A stretch of 43,442 nt of DNA from DATKLX01 sp035542155 (GTDB lineage Bacteria > Chloroflexota > Anaerolineae > Anaerolineales > Anaerolineaceae): the NCBI GenBank assembly GCA_035542155.1, contig DATKLX010000239.1:1-43442 (forward strand). Direction: 5' to 3'. Positions 8,795-16,849 of this stretch are shown here, piece after piece; the stretch's first letter is position 1, and each line of letters starts with the position of its first letter. The notes under the pieces are model-generated. The model was not told the DNA's origin. It saw only the letters and a program-made list of their open reading frames with translations, and did no database searches. The translations under genes were made by a program, and so were the position numbers.

Positions 8795-10699
8795 CTATGG
8801 ATGAAGGGTTCGAGTAAAGAAATCCATGATTGCATTATAACAGGTGACCCGGTTCTCAAATTTTAGAACATCATGGCCTTCGTTCTCGAAAACCAGGTAT
8901 TCTACCTGTTTGCCATTCAGGTGTAGAAAATCCACCAGGTCGTGCGATTCCTTTTCCACGACGCGTGGATCGTTTCTACCCTGGATCACCAGAAGTGGGC
9001 ACTGAATTTGCGATATATATGTCCTGGGCGATCGTTCAACCAGGAAATCTCGATCGGTCTCTGGGTCGCCAACAGCTATGCGAAAATAAGGTCTCCAGCT
9101 TGGGGGAATACGGTCTAAAAATGTAAGCAAATCAAACGGGCCAAACATATCCACGGCTGCGCTCCAAAATTGTGGGTAACGGCTGGCCAGGGTCAGGGTC
9201 ATATATCCGCCGTAAGATCGGCCAACTACCGCAGCTCGCTTCGTATCCAACCGGGGATCATTGTTTAATTTATCCATAGCCGATACATGATCCTGGACAT
9301 CCAGGCCACCCCAATCCCTGTCGACTTGTTTGGTGTAGGTCAGTCCATATCCAGTACTTCCCCGGACGTTTGGTACAAACACAGCCAAACCATTCAGCGA
9401 CAAAAACTGGATCAGCGGCATGGAAAACCATGCAAAATCAGGCCTCTCCTGACCTTGTGGACCACCATGAACATAATAAACCAGCGGCCTGGGACCTACG
9501 AAATTCAATTCAGGTGCAGGTAGATACAATCTGGCCGAAACCCGGGTTCCATCGAAAGAAACAAAAGACGCATCCTCCCCTTTAGACAGGTATTGTGCTT
9601 GGATCCCGAGTAATTTTTCGTTGGTATGTTGGGTGAGCTTGCCGCGATCTTTTCCTTCGATTGTGTAAATCTGGGTCGGAGATACAGCCGATGAGAAAGA
9701 AAGTGCAAAGCGGTCGCCCTGCCGATCATAGAAAACTGATTCCAGCACACCATTGGATAAGATACCCTGCCCACAAAGTGTATGGTTCAGGTCCAGACGT
9801 AAAACAGTTTCATCCAGAATACCTTCATAGAGCCAGGAACAGCCATCGATGTTGTACTCCACGAGGTACCGCTTGCCCTCCAGGTGGGTGAAGCCGACCA
9901 TTTCTCCCACCCCTTGGTGTGTTCTACCCGTGACTGCGATTGGTTGAATTCGCTCGGGATGATCGAACTCCAAATATGCAAGGCTATAGGCATCATCCAG
10001 CAATGAGGTGATGAATGCCATCCCACAATCCTGACGGATGAAATGAATTGAGCCGATTGAATTGAGGGGTATCTGTTGTCCTTCGGACCGATCCTCCAGG
10101 GGAACACCATAAATTAACTTGCGGTTATCAGTTGACTTTTCCCAAAGATACAATACATTATCACCTACCGTATAAGTGTCGATAATCGCTACCTTTGTGT
10201 GATCAGCATTGGCACCATCTGGATATGCTCCATACGGGCTGGAAGCCAGTTTCGTCAACTCTCCACTTTTCAGGTTTCCCAGATAACCAGTAAGATATTC
10301 GTTATCGCGAGATTCGCTACTGAAAAACACGGAATTCTTCTCAGGTTCGCAATGGACCAAATGGACTCTCTGGTTAGCGAAATAGTGATTAAAGGCAATT
10401 TCAGGATAGCCCCCTTCGAGAGGGATCAACATGGGTTGGTAATTTTCATCTCCATCGTGGTCGATCATGACCAATATTTGATGTAAGTCTGGAAACACGA
10501 AAAAAGATTTACCTTCTATAAGATGGGGATTTTGTAGAGCAATGTCTGGTGGCAATAGGGGTTCAGGAATACTCCCTCCCGCATCCATTGCATATAGACT
10601 CAGGTGGCCTGATAGATTGGATAAAAAATAGATCCGGTCGGCGACAATCTGGGGTTTCAGGAACAGGCGAGCGGAGAGTAAAGACTCAATACGAAACAT
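8795..10699 (-). CDS. S9-family (prolyl oligopeptidase-like) serine peptidase
   Basis: A 634-residue two-domain peptidase. Residues 1 to about 375 form a beta-propeller-like region with repeated WD40-like/TolB strands, followed by an alpha/beta hydrolase catalytic domain. The nucleophile is Ser495 in GRSYGGYM. Asp lies in QGRNDPRV and His in ENEGHDV, giving the S9 Ser-Asp-His order. The fold matches acylaminoacyl-peptidase/S9C enzymes that cleave short peptides. No signal peptide is visible, so it is probably cytoplasmic. The ATG has a strong GGAGG binding site. The 347-base gap upstream separates it from the divergent cold-shock gene. Confidence 0.9.
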   Translation of the reverse strand: MFRIESLLSARLFLKPQIVADRIYFLSNLSGHLSLYAMDAGGSIPEPLLPPDIALQNPHLIEGKSFFVFPDLHQILVMIDHDGDENYQPMLIPLEGGYPEIAFNHYFANQRVHLVHCEPEKNSVFFSSESRDNEYLTGYLGNLKSGELTKLASSPYGAYPDGANADHTKVAIIDTYTVGDNVLYLWEKSTDNRKLIYGVPLEDRSEGQQIPLNSIGSIHFIRQDCGMAFITSLLDDAYSLAYLEFDHPERIQPIAVTGRTHQGVGEMVGFTHLEGKRYLVEYNIDGCSWLYEGILDETVLRLDLNHTLCGQGILSNGVLESVFYDRQGDRFALSFSSAVSPTQIYTIEGKDRGKLTQHTNEKLLGIQAQYLSKGEDASFVSFDGTRVSARLYLPAPELNFVGPRPLVYYVHGGPQGQERPDFAWFSMPLIQFLSLNGLAVFVPNVRGSTGYGLTYTKQVDRDWGGLDVQDHVSAMDKLNNDPRLDTKRAAVVGRSYGGYMTLTLASRYPQFWSAAVDMFGPFDLLTFLDRIPPSWRPYFRIAVGDPETDRDFLVERSPRTYISQIQCPLLVIQGRNDPRVVEKESHDLVDFLHLNGKQVEYLVFENEGHDVLKFENRVTCYNAIMDFFTRTLHP

Positions 10700-10828
10700 G
10701 AAAAACCTCCAAGGCTATAGTCATGATCCTATCCCAATTTTACTCAACTTATCACGAAAATCATAAAATCATTGGAATTATCCATTAACAAAAATAAAGG
10801 ACAAATAAGGTAGAATTTATTTTATGGC

Positions 10829-10857
10829 TTGACAAAGGTTGTTAATCTTGTTAAAAT
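10829..10857 (+). promoter_or_regulatory. strong promoter of the cold-shock gene
   Basis: A perfect TTGACA -35 (10829-10834), a 17-base spacer and TAAAAT -10 (10852-10857). This is among the best promoter matches in the window. A start near 10864 gives a leader of about 180 bases, as is common for cold-shock mRNAs. Confidence 0.85.
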
Positions 10858-10905
10858 TAGATTAAGTCGTATGGCAATATTGTTTTACTCGGAGTCACTC
10901 ATGAT

Positions 10906-10937
10906 CCGGCCTTAATTGAGCTAGCGATTCAGGCCGG
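10906..10937 (+). promoter_or_regulatory. hairpin in the cold-shock mRNA leader
   Basis: CCGGCCT (10906-10912) pairs perfectly with AGGCCGG (10931-10937) across an 18-base loop, and AATTTTGATT follows. In a cold-shock leader this could be a temperature-responsive or attenuating structure, or a weak terminator. Function is inferred from position only. Confidence 0.45.
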
Positions 10938-11046
10938 AATTTTGATTCCAGGTTTGAAAAACGCAGCTCACCCAATTCTGGATCCACTCCTCATGCCAGC
11001 GTCCCAACCACCATCCACTTCTTTTTTCTAACCAGGAGTCAAGCAA

Positions 11047-11256
11047 ATGAACGAACGCGTTACCGGCACTGTGAAATGGTTCAACACCAGCAAAGGCTAT
11101 GGTTTCATCCAGCGCCAGGGTGAACCAGATATCTTTGTTCATTACAGCGCCATCCAGGCAGAAGGTTTCCGAAACCTAGAGGAGGGTCAGCGGGTCGAAT
11201 TCACCATCGAAAAAGGCCCGAAAGGTCTTCAGGCTGCAAACGTCAAAATCGTATAA
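11047..11256 (+). CDS. cold-shock protein, CspA family
   Basis: A 69-residue single cold-shock domain protein. RNP1 (KGYGFIQ, residues 17-23) and RNP2 (DIFVHYSAI, about 30-38) are both intact, as is the TGTVKWFNTSKGYGF opening. These proteins bind single-stranded RNA and DNA and act as RNA chaperones. The ATG follows an AGGAG binding site. It is monocistronic with a strong promoter and a terminator, consistent with high expression. Confidence 0.96.
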   Translation: MNERVTGTVKWFNTSKGYGFIQRQGEPDIFVHYSAIQAEGFRNLEEGQRVEFTIEKGPKGLQAANVKIV

Positions 11257-11285
11257 GAATACTCAATCTAACATTATGCATAAAA

Positions 11286-11318
11286 CCCCTCTCAGGTAGA
11301 GAGGGGCTTATATTTATA
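11286..11318 (+). terminator. terminator after the cold-shock gene
   Basis: CCCCTCTC (11286-11293) pairs with GAGAGGGG (11299-11306) around a five-base loop, followed by CTTATATTTAT. The uridine tract is interrupted, but the stem is perfect and the position between convergent genes is right. Confidence 0.8.
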
Positions 11319-11331
11319 GTGACAGAGAAGG

Positions 11332-11610
11332 TTAAGTCGGTCGATCTACCTGTACCAGGCTTAACCAGTAGCCAACTCCCAGGAAGATCAAACTTCCCAG
11401 GGTACCCATACCAGCATTCAGAGGTCCAACCTGGGCAAAGCTCAATCCCAATTGGGAGCCCAATAATTGACCACCCCAAAATCCGACCCAACTGAGCGAA
11501 AGATAAAGAATCAGGCGACCCAGATTGCCCCCCCTCCATAAATGGAAAAGCGCGCCATACAAAGACGATAGTACGATCCCGAAAAGGATGGATGGAACAG
11601 TTAATGACAT
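11332..11610 (-). CDS. small integral membrane protein, function unknown
   Basis: The protein is 92 residues and almost entirely hydrophobic. About three membrane segments can be drawn: near residues 5-25 (SILFGIVLSSLYGALFHLW), 30-55 (LILYLSLSWVGFWGGQLLG) and 65-88 (GTLGSLIFLGVGYWLSLV). No catalytic motif is visible and I do not recognise a family. The ATG at 11610 is chosen for its GGGGAGG binding site; a longer frame to 11670 would overlap mnmA by 20 bases and lacks that signal. It lies 40 bases downstream of mnmA in the same direction. Confidence 0.7.
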   Translation of the reverse strand: MSLTVPSILFGIVLSSLYGALFHLWRGGNLGRLILYLSLSWVGFWGGQLLGSQLGLSFAQVGPLNAGMGTLGSLIFLGVGYWLSLVQVDRPT

Positions 11611-11650
11611 AGATGTTTCCTCCCCGAAATCTCTATGGCTGAGCAAAGCG

Positions 11651-12721
11651 CTATTCCTTGATGATTCCACTCCCGAGGCATTGGTTTCCCTGGTAAATGA
11701 CCGCAGCCTGTCCAGGTGTGATATCTCTCAATGGCTGTTCGAAAACGACCCGAAATTCTTCTGGTCCGGGTTCTACCATTCCAGATGCGAGCTCAGCCTT
11801 ATATCGAATTTTCACCTGGGCATTGAAGGATTTTTCTGGAGTCATACCAGAGATCCAATTCACGTCTTGGGCAATCAATTCGCACTTTCCTAATTCTGAG
11901 ACCGGGCCAACCACCAGAGTTTGCTCTTCGAACCTTTTTTCAATCACATAGAATGGTTCTGGCGAGGATATGCCAAGCCCTTTTCGCTGCCCAATGGTGT
12001 AGAATGCCAATCCCTGATGTTCTCCTAATATTTTACCTTCACTGGTGATAATTTGACCAATTTTTTGGCTTTCAGGTGCGTATTCATTTAGAAACCGGCG
12101 GTAGTTACCATCGGAGATAAAACACAAATCCTGGCTCTCTGGCCGTTCAGCAACGCTGAGGCCAAAATTACGTGCTATCTGGCGGACCTGGGGCTTGGTC
12201 AGCTCGCCCAGGGGAAATAATGAATGCTTTAGTTGTTCCTGATTCAGCCGGGAAAGCACATAGGACTGGTCTTTGTGAAGGTCCACCGCTCGATATAACT
12301 CGACCATATCCTCGACCATATGGCGCACGCGGGCATAGTGGCCAGTCGCGAGGAAATCCGCGCCGAAAGCCTGGGCATACTTGAGTAAATATCCCCAGCG
12401 GATCTGTCGATTACAGATCAGGCAAGGATTGGGAGTAATCCCCTCCAGGTAACCATCGATAAAATGCTGAACAACCTCATTGTGGAATAATTCCTGGACA
12501 TCAACTGCATAGAACGGGATCCCCAGCGAGGCCGCCACACGACGCGCCTGGGCCATTGCATCTGGAGAGCAGCAGCGATTCTGTCCATCTTTGCCCGGCT
12601 CACTCCACAAACGGAGCATCATTCCGGTGACCCGGTAGCCTTGCTCAACCAGCAGGGCCGCGGCTACAGAGCTGTCTACTCCGCCGCTCATCCCGACGAC
12701 GACCTTGCGTGGCGCTTCCAT
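11651..12721 (-). CDS. mnmA: tRNA-specific 2-thiouridylase MnmA
   Basis: A 356-residue enzyme that thiolates U34 of Lys, Glu and Gln tRNAs, using ATP to adenylate the base and a persulfide to deliver sulfur. The N-terminal PP-loop GMSGGVDSSVAA is at residues 9-20. The catalytic Cys is in NPCLICNRQIRWG and the persulfide Cys in SQDLCFISDGNYRRF. A C-terminal beta-barrel completes the family layout. Its ATG overlaps the stop of the upstream cysteine desulfurase (TGATG), so the two are translationally coupled and the desulfurase is its likely sulfur source. Confidence 0.96.
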   Translation of the reverse strand: MEAPRKVVVGMSGGVDSSVAAALLVEQGYRVTGMMLRLWSEPGKDGQNRCCSPDAMAQARRVAASLGIPFYAVDVQELFHNEVVQHFIDGYLEGITPNPCLICNRQIRWGYLLKYAQAFGADFLATGHYARVRHMVEDMVELYRAVDLHKDQSYVLSRLNQEQLKHSLFPLGELTKPQVRQIARNFGLSVAERPESQDLCFISDGNYRRFLNEYAPESQKIGQIITSEGKILGEHQGLAFYTIGQRKGLGISSPEPFYVIEKRFEEQTLVVGPVSELGKCELIAQDVNWISGMTPEKSFNAQVKIRYKAELASGMVEPGPEEFRVVFEQPLRDITPGQAAVIYQGNQCLGSGIIKE

Positions 12722-13902
12722 CAGCTTCGCTCCACCCCCGCGGTTAGAACCCGCGTTCGTTCGACAAGCCCGGGCAGCACCGCCAGGAAGGCATCCACCT
12801 CACTGGAAGTCGTATATTGTCCGAGTGTGACACGCAAGGAACCCAACGCCAAGGAGGGGGACAATCCCAAAGCCAGGAGTACACCGGAAGGCTCAGGGCT
12901 GCCGGTCTTACAGGCTGAACCGGAAGAACAAGCAAAACCGGCTGAGTCGAGCATCATCAATAATGTGTTCGCATCTACACCTTCAAATACAAAGCTGACA
13001 TGATTGGGGAGCCGGTTCGTGGGGTGGCCTGTGAGACGTACCTGTGGGATATCGGCCAGGACACGAGAGATGATCCGGTCTCTTATTGGAGTTATGAAAG
13101 CAGTCCAGGGAGAACGCTCTTCCTGGATAAGGCGTAGTGCTATGGCCATCCCGACGATATAGGGGATATTCTGTGTCCCGGCCCTTAGACCAAACTCCTG
13201 GGCGCCGCCTGTTTGGACCGGAATGACCTGGATTCCCCGGCGGACATACAGGGCGCCCACACCTTTCGGTCCATAAAATTTATGTGCTCCAACGGACATA
13301 AGATCGATATTGAGGGCTCTCACATCAATCGGAAGATGTGCCACAGCCTGGACGGCGTCTGTGTGGAAAGGTGTACTCCACTCACGACAAACCCGGCCAA
13401 TCTCCTCTACCGGGTAGATCGAACCAATCTCATTGTTCGCAAAAATAACAGAAACAAGCGCAGTCTCCTTTCGAATTCGCCGGTTTACCTCTACAGGGTT
13501 AACCAGACCGTTGGCATCCACCGGAAGAAGCTCAACATCGAACCCGTCATAACGAGCTAAATTGAAAACGGTATGGAGCACCGCGTGGTGCTCCACAGGT
13601 GTGGTTAAAATATGGGTCGCACCGCGCTTCTCCCGTTCGGCCAGAGCGGCTCCGCGAAGTGCAAGGTTGTCGCTTTCCGTTCCACAGGAGGTGAAGATGA
13701 TCTCATCCGGGTCGCAGTGGAAGCAATTTGCTACGTTTTCCCGGGCATTTTCCAGGGCAGCTTCTGCTTTTTGGCCGAAATAATGGATAGATGATGGGTT
13801 GCCAAACTCGTCGTTGAAATACGGCAACATCGCTTCGACCACGCGGGAGTCGACTGGTGTTGTCGCGGCATAATCGAGATACACATGGGATGTAGTATTC
13901 AT
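12721..13902 (-). CDS. cysteine desulfurase, NifS/IscS family
   Basis: A 393-residue PLP enzyme that turns cysteine into alanine and an enzyme-bound persulfide. The N-terminal VYLDYAATTPVD signature, the PLP-binding SVGAHKFYGPKG (Lys208) and the active Cys331 in SSGSACKTG mark a class I (NifS/IscS) enzyme. The ATG has a GGTGGGA binding site. It is the first gene of the desulfurase-mnmA pair, so a primary role in tRNA thiolation is likely, although iron-sulfur cluster supply cannot be excluded. An IS66 element ends 37 bases upstream and probably supplies part of the present promoter. Confidence 0.95.
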   Translation of the reverse strand: MNTTSHVYLDYAATTPVDSRVVEAMLPYFNDEFGNPSSIHYFGQKAEAALENARENVANCFHCDPDEIIFTSCGTESDNLALRGAALAEREKRGATHILTTPVEHHAVLHTVFNLARYDGFDVELLPVDANGLVNPVEVNRRIRKETALVSVIFANNEIGSIYPVEEIGRVCREWSTPFHTDAVQAVAHLPIDVRALNIDLMSVGAHKFYGPKGVGALYVRRGIQVIPVQTGGAQEFGLRAGTQNIPYIVGMAIALRLIQEERSPWTAFITPIRDRIISRVLADIPQVRLTGHPTNRLPNHVSFVFEGVDANTLLMMLDSAGFACSSGSACKTGSPEPSGVLLALGLSPSLALGSLRVTLGQYTTSSEVDAFLAVLPGLVERTRVLTAGVERS

Positions 13903-13931
13903 TATTTATTCCCACCAATATCAAATTTATT

Positions 13932-13939
13932 GATTATAA
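13932..13939. repeat. left target-site duplication of the IS element
   Basis: GATTATAA here matches GATTATAG at 15331-15338 in seven of eight positions. Eight bases is the usual duplication length for the IS66 family. Confidence 0.8.
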
Positions 13940-13961
13940 GTATCCGTTCAGTCGGTGTAAA
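13933..13961 (-). promoter_or_regulatory. hybrid promoter made by IS end and target site, driving the desulfurase-mnmA operon
   Basis: On the minus strand TTTACA (13961-13956) lies inside the insertion sequence and TATAAT (13938-13933) lies in the duplicated target, separated by 17 bases. A start near 13926 would leave a leader of about 24 bases carrying the binding site. The -35 matches consensus at five of six positions and the -10 at all six. Confidence 0.65.
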
Positions 13962-15330
13962 AAATGTATCGAGATAAACCTCTAATCAGCAGGCAGCAGC
14001 GAAGGAGCAGGGATTCCCAAAGTGGCAGCTTTGCAAGCATCCGCCAGGTAATCCAACACGTCCCGTTTTTGCTGACGCAGGGCGGTAACGACGGTCAAGA
14101 TCCGTTCGACAAACAGGCTGCCATTTTCACTTTGCGTCCCATAACTGCGGCGACGCCAGATGACGCCCCGGCGCCCTGGCCTGACCGCCAGGACAGGCAA
14201 CGCGCGTTCGGCGGCATTATTGGTCGGTTCCACCCCTTCGCGATCGACAAAGGTCCCCAGCGCCTGCTTGAGCTTGAGAATGTTCTGGCTGGCGCGGCGG
14301 GTTTCGCCGTGATCCAACAAGGCGCCGATCTCCAACAGACTGACGACCTCCTCGCGGATGGGCTGCATCCGCGCTTGGAAATCGCCCCGGGCGAGGGTTC
14401 CGTCACGCACGCGATGCCAGAAGCCAAAGAATTGTTTGAGGCAAGCCAGCAGCAGGCGTCCGATCACCGCCGATTCACCACCGCGCTCGACCCAAGCCTG
14501 AAAATCCCGCTTGAGATGCGCCCCCTGGACCGGGACCTTCGGCCAACACACCTGGCGCTGGAGCGGATCGAGCCAATTGTAAGCGCTGTAGCGGTCCGAA
14601 CCCACCGTGCTGGCATACCGACCGCCCAACAATTCCTCTGCCCGGCTGCCACCCCGACCCTGGAAGATCCGAAAGACAGTCACGCTCGGCGTGCTACACA
14701 CCCACAACCAGACGTTCTTGGTCAATTCATGCCAACCGGTTTCATCCAGGTTGACGGTGGTTTGGGTTTGCACATATTGCTGAGCAGCCTCCACCGGTTG
14801 TTGCAACGCCTGGCTGACCCGCTGTTGTTGGGCGGGGATGCTCCCCAGGCCAATTTCAACCTGAAAGACCCTTTCCAGCATTTCTTCCATATCTCGCTGG
14901 CTCACTCCGAAACGCCCACCCAAGTAGGCGATCAATCCCTGCAAGCGCTCTCCAAAACTGCCCCTGGGCATGTCCTTGGGCCATTCCGCCCGGTTCTGAG
15001 CGCCGCAAACAGCGCAATTCAGCGTATGGCGTTGGTATTTTATGATAATTGGCGCTGGTTTGGGCACTTCGCTGACCTGGTGGCGTTCCGGCTGGGGATC
15101 TTCGCCCAACAACAGCGCGCCGCATTCCTGGCACACCGTCGGCAGGAAGACCACTGCTTGCGCCGTAGCCGGCGTGTTTTCCCAATCTTCCGCCGCAATC
15201 GGCAATCCGGGAGGCAAATTCATGCAACCAGTGTACATCTTGTCCCTCGGTTTCCCTACTGCTTAGCGTTACCTTTAACCAGACTCTTTGTTACTTGTCA
15301 AAATGGGTTCATACCCATCTGAACGGATAC
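13940..15330 (-). mobile_element. complete IS66-type insertion sequence, single-gene form, 1391 bp
   Basis: The boundaries are set by a perfect 12-bp inverted repeat: GTATCCGTTCAG at 13940-13951 and CTGAACGGATAC at 15319-15330. It is flanked by an 8-bp target duplication with one mismatch. It carries only the TnpC-type transposase on the minus strand; the small accessory tnpA and tnpB genes of classical IS66 are absent, as in the ISBst12-like subgroup. Frame, repeats and duplication all look intact, so the insertion is probably fairly recent. Confidence 0.92.
13982..15238 (-). CDS. IS66-family transposase (TnpC type)
   Basis: A 418-residue transposase. The N-terminal zinc-binding region pairs CQECG (about 36-40) with CAVCG (about 75-79), a typical IS66 feature. 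The catalytic DDE residues lie in VNLDETGWHEL, VGSDRYSAYNWL and EPTNNAAERALP. The last motif and the downstream RRGVIWRRRSYGTQSENG block are diagnostic of IS66. A GAGGG binding site precedes the ATG at 15238. It is uninterrupted. The opposite strand carries a long open frame that is a composition shadow. Confidence 0.95.
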   Translation of the reverse strand: MYTGCMNLPPGLPIAAEDWENTPATAQAVVFLPTVCQECGALLLGEDPQPERHQVSEVPKPAPIIIKYQRHTLNCAVCGAQNRAEWPKDMPRGSFGERLQGLIAYLGGRFGVSQRDMEEMLERVFQVEIGLGSIPAQQQRVSQALQQPVEAAQQYVQTQTTVNLDETGWHELTKNVWLWVCSTPSVTVFRIFQGRGGSRAEELLGGRYASTVGSDRYSAYNWLDPLQRQVCWPKVPVQGAHLKRDFQAWVERGGESAVIGRLLLACLKQFFGFWHRVRDGTLARGDFQARMQPIREEVVSLLEIGALLDHGETRRASQNILKLKQALGTFVDREGVEPTNNAAERALPVLAVRPGRRGVIWRRRSYGTQSENGSLFVERILTVVTALRQQKRDVLDYLADACKAATLGIPAPSLLPAD

Positions 15331-15338
15331 GATTATAG
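15331..15338. repeat. right target-site duplication of the IS element
   Basis: GATTATAG pairs with the left copy at 13932. Read on the minus strand with the next bases it gives TGCTATAAT, an extended -10 element (15332-15340) pointing into the transposase gene. Confidence 0.8.
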
Positions 15339-15380
15339 CACGGCCATGTGATCATTGCTCTTTCGCCAGTGACTATCCCT

Positions 15381-15389
15381 TGATATAAT
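15381..15389 (+). promoter_or_regulatory. extended -10 promoter of the phosphohexomutase gene
   Basis: TGATATAAT combines a TG extension with a perfect TATAAT (15384-15389). No good -35 lies 16-18 bases upstream, as is usual for extended -10 promoters. A start near 15396 gives a leader of about 32 bases. Confidence 0.6.
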
Positions 15390-15427
15390 TGAATCAATTG
15401 TTATGATTCTCACTTTTCGGAGGAACT

Positions 15428-16849
15428 ATGTCACAAATTATCCGGTTCGGGACGGATGGGTGGCGGGGGGAAATCGCCGAAGATTATACCTTTGAAAGTG
15501 TGCGACGCTGTGCCCAGGGATTTGCGTCTTTCATGATCGACCATGGAAAACGGGGGCAGTGGATCATCGTAGGCTACGATAAACGCTTCGATTCGGAACG
15601 TTTTGCCTCTGTGGTTGCTGAAGTTATGGTTGGCAACGGGTTAAAGGTATACCTTACGAACGGTCCAACCCCTACCCCGGTGATTGCCTTTGCTGTAGTC
15701 AACAAAAAAGCGGCTGGCGCGGTTAATATCACCGCTTCTCATAATCCACCGACAGATAATGGTTTTAAAGTGCGCGAGGAGCATGGAGGTGCCATCGATC
15801 CAGAAGGATTAATGGAAATCGAGGCAAATATTCCCGATGCTGTGAGTGATGTAAAACGAGTATCGACGGAAGAGGCAATAAAAAACGGCAGTCTGGTCAT
15901 TTTTGATCCTGCCCCTGCATACATCGAACACTTGAAAGACCTGATAGACCTGCAGCCGATCCGGGATGCAGGTTTGAATATCGTTTATGACGCTATGTGG
16001 GGAAATGGCGCAGGTTGGTTCAGCCGGCTTCTGAGCGGCGGGAAAACCACAGTAACCGAAATTCATAACCAGCGGAACCCGATATTTCCTGAGATGATCA
16101 GGCCAGAACCAATCCCCCCAAATATCGATGTGGGGTTAAAAACCACGGTTGAGCTGGGCGCAGATGTCTTGATCATCACAGATGGAGACGCCGACCGTCT
16201 CGGACTCGGCGATGAGCATGGACAGTTCATCAACCAGCTTCGTGCATTCGCCCTGCTGGCGTATTATCTACTGGAAGTTCGTGGTGAGCGGGGACCGATT
16301 GTTAAAACGCTGTCAACTACGACCATGCTCAACAAACTGGGAAAGATGTACGACGTCCCTGTTTACGAGACCGGTGTCGGTTTTAAGTATGTCGCGCCGA
16401 AGATGTTGGAAACAAACGCATTAATCGGTGGAGAAGAATCGGGTGGTTACGCATTCCGTGGAAATGTTCCCGAAAGAGACGGTATTCTGGCCGGATTGTA
16501 TTTCCTTGACATGATGGTCCGGCTCAAAGCGAAACCATCCGAGCTGATTAATTTGTTATTCAGCAAGGTCGGACCGCATTATTATGATCGAATAGATGTA
16601 AGTTTCAGCGGAGATCGGAAAAGCCGTGAGGAAAAGATCCTCAACGCTCATCCAGAAAGAATTGGAGGTCTCAAAGTTACCGGACTGAACACAATGGATG
16701 GCTTCAAATTCTTATTGGAGGATGGCGGGTGGCTGTTGATCCGTTTTTCCGGTACAGAACCCATTATGCGAGTGTACTGTGAGACGACCCATGAGGATTG
16801 TGTACAGGCTATACTTAACGATGGGCTGCGGATTGCGGGATTAAAATAA
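15428..16849 (+). CDS. phosphoglucomutase/phosphomannomutase family protein
   Basis: A 473-residue alpha-D-phosphohexomutase with the four-domain family layout. The phosphoserine loop is TASHNPPTDNGFKV (about residues 101-114), the metal loop is DGDADRLGLGD (about 254-264), the sugar-binding loop is GGEESGGYAF (about 337-346) and the phosphate-binding loop is RFSGTEPIMRVY near the C-terminus. Such enzymes shift phosphate between C1 and C6 of glucose, mannose or glucosamine. The sugar specificity cannot be fixed here. A CGGAGGAA binding site precedes the ATG. The tatD gene begins immediately after its stop. Confidence 0.93.
   Translation: MSQIIRFGTDGWRGEIAEDYTFESVRRCAQGFASFMIDHGKRGQWIIVGYDKRFDSERFASVVAEVMVGNGLKVYLTNGPTPTPVIAFAVVNKKAAGAVNITASHNPPTDNGFKVREEHGGAIDPEGLMEIEANIPDAVSDVKRVSTEEAIKNGSLVIFDPAPAYIEHLKDLIDLQPIRDAGLNIVYDAMWGNGAGWFSRLLSGGKTTVTEIHNQRNPIFPEMIRPEPIPPNIDVGLKTTVELGADVLIITDGDADRLGLGDEHGQFINQLRAFALLAYYLLEVRGERGPIVKTLSTTTMLNKLGKMYDVPVYETGVGFKYVAPKMLETNALIGGEESGGYAFRGNVPERDGILAGLYFLDMMVRLKAKPSELINLLFSKVGPHYYDRIDVSFSGDRKSREEKILNAHPERIGGLKVTGLNTMDGFKFLLEDGGWLLIRFSGTEPIMRVYCETTHEDCVQAILNDGLRIAGLK

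Larger units (their letters stand above)
10700..11046. other. intergenic region between S9 peptidase and cold-shock gene
   Basis: The first part (10700-10828) is AT-rich and holds the upstream region of the peptidase; no convincing promoter for it was found. The rest holds the cold-shock promoter and its leader of roughly 180 bases. No open reading frame in this interval looks like a gene. Confidence 0.6.

Noticed and set aside
13964..15322. 452-codon open frame on the plus strand across the IS element
   Set aside because: It lies opposite the well-supported IS66 transposase, has no recognisable domain, and runs out through the inverted repeat; it is a shadow of the biased codon use.
15312..15340. 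Outward hybrid promoter from the right IS end toward the phosphohexomutase gene
   Set aside because: The required -35 would be TACCCA, a poor match, and the gene has its own extended -10 closer to the start.
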